Notes: generated by a model from the sequence alone, not told the origin. 64,000 nt of DNA from Mimachlamys varia (GCA_947623455.1 OX392530.1:2641501-2705500), one strand, 5' to 3'. Positions 36,752-49,855 are shown, numbered from the stretch's first letter. Made by a program: numbers and translations.

Positions 36752-39700
36752 GTATAGCCTCAGACGAATAGGTTGTTTCATAAAAATACATCAACAAATA
36801 AGTCTCGCAAAAATACTGACTTTCCTTTTCGTCACTTCTTTATAATTATATACAAACGATATTTTTTCTCAATGAATATATTTCGATTCGCTGAAAGACG
36901 TTATTCGGTGTCAGAGTTGTTTTATTTTTGTGACCGAAGTATAAAATATTCGATATAATTTTGATGTGTAATAAATAATCTAACACGTGTCCTCTAAAAT
37001 ACTAAATAAATTATTTGGGGGGAAAATCGATATGAACATGAAGCTCCCATATCAACAAAATTTCAGAAAAATATGATACGAGAAAGATATGATACGCGAA
37101 TACCTGAATTTATCTAGATACGTCCAGGATAATAATGTGGATTTAAGGGTAACACTACCCCCTTGGTCATCATTGTACCGCAACACGTGCTGCTCTGGAG
37201 AGCTTTTTGCGTTCAAACGTTTCCATTTCAGTACCGTGTGTACAACAGAAAAAGCCTTTCTCCTTATAAATGTGTTTGTTTGCATCGTCAATCGATTCTA
37301 GATAACGCACTGGTTTGTTTTTATGAAATGGTGGAGGCTGCCTGGTTTGCTGTTTGAATTAGCTCCTATGATTAATACCTGGTTTACTTTGTGCAGGTTA
37401 ATTATTTTCAAATATTTATAGAAAAACATCTTTTGCATATTAACATGTATTGCATGATGCTTTGATTTTGGCGTTTCGTATGGGATCTTCTTTGTAGTGA
37501 CGGTTTTTTTAATAGCATTTCATCAATAAAGTAACTAACCCCCAGTTTCAACGAGTGCATTATTTCCTAAAATTAGTTGTTGCAGTACGCTGCTTCTGTA
37601 ATCTAGATTTTGTTCCATTCAGTCAAGTAAAACACAACTATGTATAATATATTCGTTGATGTCTCTGACTCGTTTAAGAATTTCAAATAAGCTGGCAAAT
37701 GTATTAAGGATGCTCAAACATATATCGTCGGATAATCCCAAAAGTGTTTTGAATCATGTCTATTGAGAATAAATTATCTGATCTAACGGATACTTATAGT
37801 AATACGGATGCTTGTCCGTCTATAAGAAATATATATGTACAATAATTAATTTATCATCACTTTGTAGATAGATATTTATTAATACGATATTTGTGCACAT
37901 TAATTTTGATATGAATTATAGTATACTATATTGTTGTTTTGTTTCTAAGCTATGTAATATCAATGCCATCCTATGTCTGGCCTATTAGATAACTATGTAA
38001 GTGTTAACTATGTCAAAATGTAAACAATCCGTCTTAATCCTAATATGGACATAAACCATAAACAAATATAAATAATGCATGAATAAAGAAAATCAGAACA
38101 GGAAAGGGAGAGAGAAAATAAGCACCTAATTTGCATATTGATAAAAGCCCAGTGCTCTCTATCTACCATTTTAATGAAAACCAAACTTTAGGTGGTGTAC
38201 AAAATCAAGTTATATAAGGTTTGGAATAACTTACCGAAGGTATACATTCATGATCGTACTGGATGTATTTTTTGTAATTTAATAGGAAACTGTAATATAT
38301 ATGGGACATTGTATAGTAGGGGAGATAACTAGGGTATTCGTCTATAGCATTATGTACTGTTGGAGAGAAAAGCACACAGTATATTATATGTATATTATGT
38401 TTTGTTTATTTATGGTATCGTTTTAATTTTAATGTAGGAGGAGAGCGAGTTATATAATTCATTTTTCTTACGCTTTTGTACAAATATTGTATGAATAATG
38501 TAACTTGTCAGATGAAATTGGCAAAAGAAATTTATTTAATCTTTCATATCAGTCTGCAGAACTTATTTGTATGACAGTTGCATATTGAATCCGTTCTTTT
38601 TGACAATTGTGAAAACTCTTTTGAATATATACTATATTGACAATTTTCCAGATGAAAAATTTCTTCTCAACTGAATCCAGAAACGAGCGTTAAGCTGGCG
38701 GAGTTCAGGTTTAGTATAACATTGGTGTGACCTCAGAACTTTGACCTTTGACCCATGCATTTGTAGTCTCCTTTGCGCTCTTGTTTGATACAGCATAAGT
38801 CCCCATGTCATTGATTGGATCATATCGATGCTATATCCACCTATTTTATCTTCGCATAAGCAACCTCACAATACGGCATGTTATTAGCTACTGAATGCTA
38901 CTTAGTTTCTGAAAATTCGGGCTTTCATTTTTTGATAACTTGGATAAAAGGGAAAAATAGACTTGGATAAAAAAAGGTGAGAAAAACGTTGGATTAGGAG
39001 GAGAAAAATGGTAAATAAATGTTTTGTTCTGTTATGAATAGACTTTTTTAAAAAATATAATAGAAATGGGATACAAGCTAAATAAATTCTAAAATGGAAG
39101 AAAAATTGATGCTTCTAACGACAAATGTTCTATATTTTATCGGTTTTCAAATTTATCAACAAAGAACTTATCCTTCTTAATACATTTATAAACAATGTGT
39201 CGTTAATGTTCGTTGTATAGTTCTAAAAGGCCTTAAAGTATTTCTTTCGTATTTGTAAAACATGTAAAAACATAGTAATCGTTAATAAACTTTCAGAATG
39301 TTTATCATATTTTTCACAATAGAGATTATTTGAAATATATCATTTTTTTTCTTATTGTTTATCATTAATTACTATATTTGTTCCTTTATTTTAATTATAA
39401 TACTGCACTTATTTGAGTTATGAGGAGAGGTATAGCATTTTCGTCCGTCCTCGTCGGTGAGATACCGGTATTACTAGATGAGTAAGCCTTGTGCCCTTTT
39501 GCTTTAGTTAATTCCTTGCTGATGCCAATGCCCGAAGCTTCTGTTCAAGAACATTTTTTTCTGATCAATCAATAAATCAATCAGATTCCTGTGATGAAAT
39601 GTTGCCTGAAATCTGATTGATAAAAGCAACAACTATATGATTATTATTGCTTAAGCCATCCTTCCATTATCAGCTATGACAAGCATGAAGGAAGCTTAAC

Positions 39701-41479
39701 ATCACGTGACGCTTCCCGGCACTCTCTTCTACTTCCGCTTACCATTCTGGTCACACCATTGTTGCACTACCCCTGAAGTTGCCTTCTTTTGTTCATTTTG
39801 CCCCAGCGTTGTGACTATTCTTCTGTTGTTGACGTGTTTTAGGTTTCGATTTGTTATCGTGAATACCACATATGTATAGTACGGCTTGTTGCTTCAGTGA
39901 TGTTTGGTTATCGTTAATTCAACATAATATCTTACTGCCGTAGACGTTACAAGTGAGTGCTAGGATTTAGCAAAAAAATATCAAGAGAAATAGCCCTATT
40001 CGTAGGAAGAGATAACCTTGTTTATATCGGGAGAGGTAACTCTATGTATATCAGGAGAGATATTTCCATTTATATCAGGAGAAGTAACCCTATTTATAAA
40101 AGAGACAAAGTTATATTTATGTCAGGAGAGGTAACCCTATTTATATCAGGAGAGCTAACTCTCTTTATACCAGGAGAGATAACCCTATTTATATCAGGAG
40201 AGATAACCCTATTTATATCAGGAGAGATACCTTGTTTATACCAGGAGAGGTAACCCTCTTTATATCAGGAGAGATAACCCTATTTATATCAGGAGAGATA
40301 CCTTGTTTATACCAGGAGAGGTAACCCTATTTATATCAGGAGAGATACCTTGTTTATACCAGGAGAGATAACCCTATTTATATCAGGAGAGATAACCCTA
40401 TTTATATCAGGAGAGATAACCCTATTTATATCAGGAGAGATAACCCTATTTATATCAGGAGAGATAACCCTATTTATATCAGGAGAGATAACCCTATTTA
40501 TATCAGGAGAGATAACCCTATTTATATCAGGAGAGATACCTTGTTTATACCAGGAGAGATAACCCTATTTGTTAAAGAGAGATAGCTATATTTATATAAG
40601 GAGGATTAACTACATATCAAGAGAGATAACCCTGTTTATATCAGAAGAGATAACCCTATTCATATCAGGAGAGAAACCCTATTTATATCAGGAGAGATAT
40701 CTATATCAGGAGTGATAACCCTATTGATATCAGGAGAGATAACCCTATGTATATCAGGAGAGATAACTATATTTATATCAGGAGAGATAACCCTATTGAT
40801 ATCAGGAGAGATAACCCTATTGATATCAGGAGAGTAACGATATTTTTATCAGGAGAGGTAACCCTATCCATATCAGGAAAGAAACCCTATTTATATCAGG
40901 AGAGATAACCCTATGTATAACAGGAGAGATAACTATATTTATATGAGGAGAGATAACTATATTTATATGAGGAGAGATAACCCTATGTGAATCAGGAGAG
41001 ATAACGATATTTGTATCAGGAGAGGTAACCCTATGTATATGAGGAGAGGTACCCTATTGATATCAGGAGAGATAGCCCTATGTATATCTGGAGAGATAAC
41101 TCTATTTTCATCACGAGAGATAACGATATTGGTGTCGCCTGATGACAAGGCTTTTAAAACGATTCGATAAGGACTAGAAATGATTAAAGCAGATTGAATT
41201 TTACATACCATACGTTAAAGCTGAAATTATTTACATTAAAAAGAAATGATTTTGATGTCTTCAATACAATGAAATACTTGCCATCTGAGTTAAGTTGTTT
41301 GAAAATGAAAGTATCATTCCTTTTTAGACTGATTCTTCTAACGTATTATGTTGATTTTACGAGATATAAGACTTCCCCATTGTATACACCTTTACATGAT
41401 TATGTCACCACGTCATTGATACCTATTTTCGTGTACACTAGCGCATCATGTTTTACTTTGTTTGTACGTCTTTTCACAG
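36752..41479 (+). other. Kv2 intron (4.7 kb)
   Basis: AT-rich. It carries the 24-bp array at 39990-41130 near its 3' end, and no other feature is recognised. The acceptor region (TTTGTACGTCTTTTCACAG) has a good pyrimidine tract. Confidence 0.8.
39990..41130. repeat. 24-bp minisatellite, about 47 copies
   Basis: The unit AACCCTATTTATATCAGGAGAGAT is repeated head to tail, perfect in the middle (about 40350-40560) and increasingly diverged outward. Near-perfect copies alternate with a variant carrying ACCTTGTTTATACC. The period is eight codons, which creates open frames of a GEITLFIS octapeptide that are not genes. It ends about 350 bp before the acceptor of the next Kv2 exon. Confidence 0.97.
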
Positions 41480-42296
41480 AGAGAGTTGGTACACCAGGCA
41501 TGTCTCCATGCGGTATGCGAAAGGTCACCGCCCACTCAAGCCCATCTCTTTTAGACCCTCCTCCTTCAAAGAAAAAATCAATTCTGAAAAAAGATATAAT
41601 CGGTGCAGAAGATACAGAAAATCTCCTATCGTCCCACGCACGGGACCAGGAGCTCACATCTAGTGGGAGGCATGCGTACGATGATATTTCCTGTTTAAGG
41701 CATGATGTGTATCAAGGATACATTCCGAACACACGTGATACAGGCGTCATGTCGCGGGGCGTCTATAGTGACGGCAATCTACCTCCAAATCGTGTGTATA
41801 CGTCATCAGAATGTGTGCTCCCACAATTACATTCTCCAGTATACTCACCACAAGACAATGTTGATGATTTTAGTTTTGCAGACACACACAGCCGAATTGA
41901 AGATGACTTTGATCTAAGCGATAGTGTAGGTAACCCAAATAAAATGAATATTTGGAAGCAAAGCCATTGTCAAAATGTCCCATGGCAAAACGATACCAGC
42001 CCATCTGATAACTTCGATATAGACGAAAGTTTGTTGAGTTCGAATTCCATTGGTCGTTCACAATCAGATGCTAGTCTTTCGTCTCCTAATCTGCTGAGGT
42101 TGTCACCACTTCAGTATTCAGATTTGTCAGATATGAAAAGCGGAAGTGATCACTTCAATCATGACTACAGTAAAGACGACGAGTCGGCCAAGGACGAGCA
42201 GAAAGCCATCCAAATAGACTCTTTAATGAACAACGTAAATACCAGACAATCATCGGATGGGACATCGGACCCCTACACCTCGCCGGAGGCTAGTGG
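41480..42296 (+). CDS. Shab: Kv2 (Shab) C-terminal exon
   Basis: Joins the previous exon in phase 1 (G + AG makes Glu), giving ERVGTPGMSPCG and then a Ser/Asp-rich cytoplasmic tail with a basic stretch (PPPSKKKSILKKD) and many acidic clusters. Two endings are possible. Reading straight on gives ...EASG and a TGA at 42298-42300 (857 residues from the first exon shown). The same bases form a GTGAG splice donor at 42297. Using it leaves phase 2, which fits the acceptor before 42893 and extends the protein to 865 residues. No membrane segment or known enzymatic motif is present. The residues upstream of 41480 in the same open frame are intron. Confidence 0.88.
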
Positions 42297-42892
42297 GTGA
42301 GACGTAACAGGTAACTAAATCATTATATAGCGCAGAAAGGAAAAAGTTTGTGATGTTTGATCTCGATTCTCCAGTAGTTTTCTTCATTTATGCTCGCTGT
42401 ACTCCAGGAATAAATATGTCATAGCAAAACCGAAGGCTCAGTGATCTGACAATGTGGATAAGACAACGATAATATTTTGATTCTTTACTGTTATTCAGTA
42501 GTTTGTTTGATCATTTGATATACAGCATTGCAATTTTGCGGTCGCGAAACGGTAAAATTAATTGACTTTGAGATTAATCAGCAGCTGTATTACTGACTTA
42601 AAATTTGCTATGACATATCCAGTAGTGTAGAGAGCAAAGATGAGCGTAACACCTTGATATCGAAGACGATGATCGTTTGGAGACATAAAAATCATAATTG
42701 ACTGTTTTCTAGACGATGTTATTTTGAAGTATTTGTTAATCAAGTTACAGACTTTAAGCTGGTTTTCAGCAATTTACTAGTTTCCAGACTTACTTGTTTT
42801 AGTAAAGACTTAATTATAACTGTGTTAGGTGTACACATTTATATTATGCGTTTTTATGCCTTTAAACGCGACATTATGTTATATATTTTCAG

Positions 42893-42920
42893 GTACATGA
42901 TGCCAACTAGACCCTGCTGA
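42893..42920 (+). CDS. Shab: Kv2 (Shab) short terminal exon (alternative C-terminus)
   Basis: After ATGTTATATATTTTCAG, with AG at 42891-42892, the frame left by the 42297 donor reads GG|G then YMMPTRPC and stops with TGA at 42918-42920. The exact phase agreement and the strong donor and acceptor support splicing, but with only eight new residues the call rests mainly on splice-site quality. The 3' UTR would continue from 42921. Confidence 0.65.
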
Positions 42921-44131
42921 TTCTGAATGGCATATACGATGTAAATGAGACCTAAAAGTACATGGCTTCCATAAAGTAAAACTAGTGCGAACAGGCGTGA
43001 TTCTGTTTTAAACGGTTCCTACCAGTTGGTAGGAGGTTTGGAGATGCAAACAAACGCTACACGACGTTATAAAGATTGTAGGAAGAATTGTTAGAAAATT
43101 TATGAATATTTAGATAAAGATATATTACTTATGACGTCAAAGTGCCAGTGACGTCATTGTGCTCAATACTTATACATATATCTATATATCTATAAACAGT
43201 TGTCAAAATAGTGGTTCATCAACTAATTAAAGTTGGGAGTAGGCTAACTGCAAACGTACATGAGTGTTGTATTCTGGAGCGTTTCTTTCTGATTCCGAGA
43301 ACTGAACGTGTTACCGCACCTAACACCACTGCGTCGTTATCCCTGTGATATGAGAGACACATTGTGTTTTCTTCGTTCCGATAATTGTATCTTCCACTTG
43401 TGATGGTCACATGCAATGGTGACCCCCTGTAACTGTTGTTATAGTAACCGACTGCATTAGCAGTCAACATTGTTTCCACCGAATTCGTGTCAATTTAGTA
43501 AACTTTTAACCCTGTAGCGTTGTTTTGGTGGAGACACAACTTCTTGCCTGTTAAAGATCCATTGTTGTAACCAGAAATGTTAAATATGCATAAACTAAAC
43601 TTAGAGTCGATCGACTTCCCTATCAAATCACGAAAACGCCAGTGATCGTTCTATCGCACCGCTAGCATGACACATTTCGATTTGTTCAGAATTTACTTAA
43701 TATTTTAATTATAAAATATATTTCGAAATTGCTATCTCACATATAGTCAAATGTCAAACATATTATTCAAAAAAGACATTAAAAGCATATGACTTTTAAG
43801 TTATGTCATTTTTCCGAATAGTACAGCTGGTCAAAAGCTCAAATGCACATTTGGGTTTAAGCTACGAGTTAATTCAAGAGTACATGTTTAAACTGTATAA
43901 CATTTGTTTCGTTTAAAAGTCCCAAAAGTGAGATAGTGGTAAATTAGTATTGCATATTATGTACTATATATACCTGTGTATATCAAAGCAGTAATGAATG
44001 AATGAGTGTTCGCCAGAGAGGAAGTAAGCACCAGGAGGATAAACTATGATCGTGTGTGAACATTTCATGTATTTGCGACATTGTATACTATGTGTGATAT
44101 ATGATTGGATGGATTAGGTTTTGTTAATAAA
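42921..44131 (+). other. Probable Kv2 3' UTR with polyA signal at 44126-44131
   Basis: The first canonical AATAAA downstream of the channel stop is at 44126-44131. An ATTAAA-like hexamer occurs near 43773. The UTR extent is inferred. Two TGACGTCA palindromes lie at 43132-43139 and 43149-43156. An antisense frame at 43219-43479 has no recognisable domain and is not called. Confidence 0.45.
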
Positions 44132-45838
44132 CATTGTTTAAGAGAATGTATGCACCATGTACAGTAACCATTTCTGTGATAGAACCAGAGCCACGTACTT
44201 CATTATCGATGAACCTCCATGTTATCATATTGAATGCTGTCATTTGAATTGAAAACAAAACAGTTTAACAATTATTATGTGGAAAAATACCAAAATGAAT
44301 ACCATGCTTTCTCTCTAACTTCAGGTATACTATATATTCACTGCTCTCGTATCTAAAAGGCCAAGGTAACACGTAGCTTAGGGTAACGCTCACGCTCGCT
44401 CTCTGCACCTGGAATATGCCATGACAATAACGAAGGCTCTGTGTGCGCAACCTTGGTGATGAGGGTGGAAGACTAATTCTGAAGTGCATCAAAAATCTCG
44501 CATTCCAATATGGGTAAAAATGGACTGACTTTGTAGATGCATCTTCAAAGGACAGGTATCAGCCTGGCAATTGGTCAATTTGTCTTACCCAAGACTATTA
44601 AAAATATTATCTTTGTTGCTTCAATTTTGCTTTGACATATTCGCGATGTTCATAGAGCGAAAGTTAGCGAAACCCCAAGAGCATCGAATATGTAGTATTA
44701 TCAGTATTATAACGATATAATACAGTAGAGGTTATGTGAACCGTACATTTGATAACAAAACCTTGAAACGTTAGGCTTCTTGGAAATACTTCGTCACATA
44801 GCACGCTTCATCAGAAGAGTGACATACTTTAGCCCAAGGGTGATGCAACGTAAATTACGCCACAAGTACTTCTATGTCGATATTACCATGTGCTTACTTG
44901 ATATATATTTTGTAAGGTTAGCACGGTAGATAATGTTGATATACTACTTCATTTTAACTTAAACGGAAGTTTTCTGTTTTTGTAACCTGACATTTTCGAT
45001 TTTATATATTTTTTTTCAGTATCATCCGCGATTGGTAGACATTTTAAATTAAAGATCACCATCAATGTCTGGTTTGTGATATGTGAGAATAGTACTGTGC
45101 TGTATACTATTACATTAATCTCTATTTCTATTCTAGCTATACGAATCAATATAATGTACAGAATACTATATTACCTAGAAAAATATCAAACTAGATCTAC
45201 CTCCTTCGAGTAAACAATCAAAATGAAAAATTGCCATGCCGATATCAGAAATATCCGTTCGACCCTGATTAGCTTGTATTGTGCGATGGAAATAAGTGAT
45301 AGTCGAGGTCATGGGCTTCGTTATAAGAGACATGTGGGGTCCGCTTTTGTCGATTTATTTTTATTTGAAGCATAAGCTTATATCATAGTCCTAAATCTGT
45401 TCTAATACATGTGAGATAAGAAATGTAGAGGTTACCATCAAGATTTTAAGTACAGGATAATGGTCTGCATCCTACCAATTCGACAAAGAAAGGAGATCCC
45501 TGACAAGTTTAAGTTTGTGACTCGCTTCTAACCAATTAGCACTGGAGGATTGTGATGAAAACTAGTGGATATTTTGAAGAAGAATTTATTCAACTTTTTT
45601 TTATATTTAAAGCGATACTAAATGGGTTTATAATTCCCGTGTTGTAACGGTTAAGAAAACATATATTGTGTAGAATGTATATAATAGGAGTACGAAAGAC
45701 GGTCATTATTTATGTTTAATAGGAAGACGAAGACGCGTGTGTTATGTTGCATGTATGTTATGATAATAAAGGGGTTGATATGTAGTCCGTAAAGTACAGA
45801 GATAAGAAAGAGGTGTATATTATGTTGTTTTGTCCAGT
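44132..45838. other. Intergenic DNA, nothing recognised
   Basis: No exon, RNA gene or ordered repeat is recognised. A minus-strand CTGATGAAGCG motif near 44.8 kb is reminiscent of a hammerhead but lacks the full core. Confidence 0.5.
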
Positions 45839-46107
45839 AGGCCCAATATACGTAACATCAGGAAGTTTTTCGGGATTCTGAAAAATTATGAAAAAAAATC
45901 CAGTTGAAAACCATGGCCCACTTCAACAACAAACCGAAGTTTATAAATACCGAGTTTCAACTGCTGCTGTTCCGGTAACCGCGTAAGAATTCATCTTGAA
46001 TATTGCTGATATCAATTAATCTTAACTAAATCTATAAATATAAAAAGCTATTAGGCTGGATGTTCGCTTTAATTAAAGTTTTGCCGAAAGTTACGTATAT
46101 TGGGTCT
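45839..46107. mobile_element. Second TTAA MITE copy, inverted and shorter
   Basis: Begins AGGCCCAATATACGTAAC and ends GTTACGTATATTGGGTCT followed by TTAA (46108-46111). Its interior (AAAATTATGAAAAAAAATCC, GAATTCATCTTGAATATTGC, TTAATCTTAACTAAATC) matches the reverse complement of the 21836-22220 element. It lacks a block of about 110 bp. The left flank is CAGT rather than TTAA, so that side has mutated or was lost. Confidence 0.85.
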
Positions 46108-46329
46108 TTAACGTATTTATAATGATAAGATAAGAAAGGTATAAGTTCGTGTTATCGGGACATGGAAGAAGTACATATGTACTAAGTATATGTTAATTGA
46201 ATAATATACACCTTTCATATCCCTATACAACATACACATTATATACTATACCCCTTTCATACAGGAATTGAGGGATTCATGGTCAATGTGGATGTAACCG
46301 ATTTGCATTCATACCGCATTCATATATGA

Positions 46330-46850
46330 AAAGAATATAAAATGTTATGGGTATGATTTAATGATATGAAAATAGTATATATGTAATATGTATAGTATAG
46401 GGATATGACAGAAGTATATATGTAATGTGTATGTATAGGGATATGAAAGGTATATATGTAATATGTATGTTATAGGGATTTGAAACAAGTGTATTATGTA
46501 ATGTGTATGTTATAGGGATATGAAAGGTATATATGTAATGTGTATATTATAGGGATATGACAGGTATATATGTATTTTGTATGTTATAGGGATATGAAAG
46601 GTATATATGTAATATGTAAGTTATAGGGATATGAAAGGTATATATGTAATTTGTATGTTATAGGGATATGAAAGGTATATATGTAATGTGTATAGTATAG
46701 GGATATGAAAGGTATATATGTAATTTGTATGTTATAGGGATATGAAAGGTATATATGCAATATGTATGTTATAGGGATATGAATTAAGGATATTATGTAA
46801 TGTGTATGATATAGGGTTATGAAAGAAGTGTATTATCTAATGCTATGTTG
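46330..46850. repeat. 37-38-bp tandem repeat, about 13 copies
   Basis: TATAGGGATATGAAAGGTAT, ATATGTAATATGTATGT is repeated with substitutions and a few longer variants (GAAACAAGTGTATTATG). Degenerate relatives extend upstream to about 46.2 kb. Confidence 0.9.
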
Positions 46851-47309
46851 ATGTTAGGGCGATATGAAAGTTGAATATTAAGTAGCCTGTTTGTTATAGT
46901 TAAGGCATCAATTATTAATCTGTTTAGTATATTAATTAGTACCTGTAACAGGTGTTGCCCAGAGAGTATTGAAATATAATCAAGATATATGGTATGTATT
47001 TAAAATTAGTATGCAAAGTTATTAAATTGTTGATTAAGTAGCTCACTTAAATCTATCAATAATGTCTATATTCACTTCATGTTTGCAAAATAAGCTCCGA
47101 TTGATCGTGTTTTAATTTTAGATAAGAACAACAACACACAACACTAACATATATAGACCACATAAATCAACCACTTACATGCTAGCTTCTACAATTTTAC
47201 ATTGAATTCTATGTTGATTTCATGTCGAGAAATGTATTTATTCATTTATTTGCTCACAGGTAGAAAATGATCTGCTGTTTTGATGGTAATGATGCAAAAA
47301 ATAAATAAA

Positions 47310-47445
47310 TAAAAATCGGAGAATACCAAAGTGTCAACAAGCCATAATCAGAACTCAAAATCGATCGAACCAGGGGCAACATTTGAACAAAGTAAAGATT
47401 TACATGAAAATCCTTGAAAACGTACAAGAAAATAAGACCAAACTT
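47310..47445 (+). mobile_element. Repeat family F copy (truncated)
   Basis: AAAATCGGAGAATACCAAAG, GTGTCAACAAGCCATAATCA, AAAATCGATCGAAC, GGGGCAACATTTGAACAAAG and AAGAAAATAAGACCA. Homology ends before the GTTCCGGAAGAG part. Confidence 0.8.
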
Positions 47446-47866
47446 TCTGGTATTTTTAAGATTTTTACCATGATTGCTTATTTGGCAAAACCAGTTTTAA
47501 CGGGGGGGGGGGAAATAGCATTACGCCTATGAATAGGATTTTAAAGTAAAATATTTATGCTGTGATGAAAAATAATATTTCAACGGCTGGGCCACAGAAA
47601 ATTTTGATAACTCTGCAATGGACGTCAAACGTAAAAATTTGAAGAAAAAGAAAAATATAAATAAAAACGCCAATGGAAAACATAACATAGCATAAAAACT
47701 TTAAATATGGCATGCCACAGTATTCAAAATGACTTCGATATGTAAACCATTATCACATATATAAATCAATGACATAGATATAGAGCTATGATGTATAAAT
47801 ATAAACCTATAAATAACAATAATACAGTATAAGCAAACAGCATGTAACCAATAACACATGTATATT

Positions 47867-48100
47867 AAAAAAATCAGAATACCAATGCGTCAACAAAACC
47901 ATAATCCGGGGCAAAATTCGAACAAAGGAAAGATTTAAATGGAGACCCTCGTAAAAGTTCAAGAGAATAAGACCTGGTGTTCCGGAAGAGTAAGCGTTTT
48001 CAGCTTCATCGACGACAACCGCCATATAAATCCAAGTAAACATCAATCCTCAAAGTGAGGACTGAGTCATCATTGTCAATCACAACAAGTAAGCACACTA
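47867..48100 (+). mobile_element. Repeat family F copy (long)
   Basis: A nearly full family unit: AATCAGAATACCAATG, CGTCAACAAAACCATAATCC, GAACAAAGGAAAGATTTAAA, GAGAATAAGACCTGG, GTTCCGGAAGAGTAAGCG, TCATCGACGACAACCG, CATATAAATCC, CTCAAAGTGAGGACTGAGTC and CACAACAAGTAAGCACACTA. No terminal inverted repeats or coding potential are visible. Confidence 0.85.
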
Positions 48101-49611
48101 AGAATCAAAATCAAAAACGTCTTTCTTCATAGCACACAAAGATAAAAAATATTTCTCGATAATATTGAGATGGCGAGCAAAATATTCATCGACCTGCCTC
48201 ATTCGAATTTCTTTGTTCGTCAGCAGCTGACATCTATCACGAAAATCTCGATATTCAGGGCAAGCCCTAGAATGAAAAATCAACTGCCACATGTAAACAC
48301 CATAGAATGGAGAAGTTGTAATATACATATCAATGTCACATAAATAAACCAAAATAGCATACATATATAAAACGGAGAATATTCGCCCTGTCTTTATTTC
48401 GCGTACTCATTAAAATATTTAAATTTGTCCTGTCTTGAATTTGCCCTCTCAAACTTGAGTCCTCATCGTACATGTAATATGAGATGCAAGCCTGTGGTTG
48501 GAAAAATATTCGGCCTGTCTTAAATTAGTCCTTCCATTGTTGGGCGAAAATAAAACCAGACCGCATTTTTCCTGTTTTACAGTATAAACCAGTCACACAT
48601 ATATATAAAATGAAAGTTAAGAATTAACTTGAATACGTCTAAGATATATTAAGATAGAATCCGCGATCGTCTCTGCTAATGAATCAATATATAAATTAAC
48701 AATTCGTAACATTTAAAGTGACTGACAGTGGTTTGGTATTTGAAGTTTATTGTATGTATGGGACCCGGATGTAATTAGCATTTCTCTTTCAGCTGAAGGT
48801 ATGCCATGATTGATGACGTCAGGATTGATGACGTCACGATTGAGCGTCTGTTCCACGTTCCCTATGGTGTTGAACAGATTAGGGACTCTAACGTATCGTA
48901 CTTACACAATTATATTTATTGAATCATGAATACATTCACAAATGTTCGTATTATCTATATATTACTATATATATGTGTGTATACAGATTTTCACCTGTAC
49001 AATACATGTATGCAAACGTTACGGAACCTTTTCACAATGTTCAGAAATGCGTACCTCCTAGCTATATTATACTTTTACCAAGAGTTTACTTGGAAATGAA
49101 AAATGTCAACATGGCATTTATAATTAACGATTGTGTGAGATGGTGAGATATGAGAATGCGTATTTAAACATACATAATTAGTGAGAATCTTGTTACCTTA
49201 CGTATCTTGTCAACGTTGCTTGTCAATTACGTTTATTGAAATTTGTTTCATTTAAAAAGTTTCACTATTTCATATGCATTGTTTAAAAATAAAGGTTTTA
49301 ATCCAGTTTGATTAAATGTGTCTGTTTACTTTGTTCTATATTTAGACCTGTGATAAGTCTTTACGTCGCTGTCCCCAAAAGTCGCTGTCCCCGAAAGTGG
49401 CAGTTCTCCTTTCCTCGGTAATATCATAAAAATATGTCCTGTTGCTTTAGTGACCTGTTGATTCGCAACTTAAATGTCCCAATATTAGTATTCGGGAAGT
49501 TCTACTTATTACAAGTATATGAAGTCTACATGTCTCCTTTGATTCGTTATACCAGAACCTATTTCAAACACAAAATGTTAACATGTCACAGTTGATTTAT
49601 TGTACAGATAG

Positions 49612-49855
49612 TAAAAAATCAGATAATACCAAAGCGTCAACAAAACCATAATCCGAACTCCAATTCGATTAAACTAGAGGCAAAATATGAACAAAGGAAA
49701 GATTGACATGGAGACTTTCATAAAAGTTCAAGAGAATAAGACCAGGTGTTCCGGAAGAGTAAGCGTCATTAACGACACCGTCATGTAAATCTTGGTCACA
49801 TCCAAGTAATCATCAAGTCCTCAAAATGAGAACCGAGTCGTCATAAATCATTTTA
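49612..49855 (+). mobile_element. Repeat family F copy (long)
   Basis: Same order of blocks as the 47.9-kb copy, beginning AAAAAATCAGATAATACCAA and running to CTCAAAATGAGAACCGAGTC. Its far end differs from the other copies. Confidence 0.85.

Noticed and set aside
39957..40562. Open frames of GEITLFIS repeats
   Set aside because: Produced by the 24-bp intronic minisatellite inside the Kv2 gene.
43219..43479. Antisense 86-codon frame downstream of Kv2
   Set aside because: Its composition is somewhat protein-like, but no domain, splice site pairing or initiation context supports it.
44745..44830. Minus-strand CTGATGAAGCG ... GACGAAG resembling a hammerhead
   Set aside because: The second core element reads GAAG instead of GAAA, stem II does not pair and no stem I partner is found.
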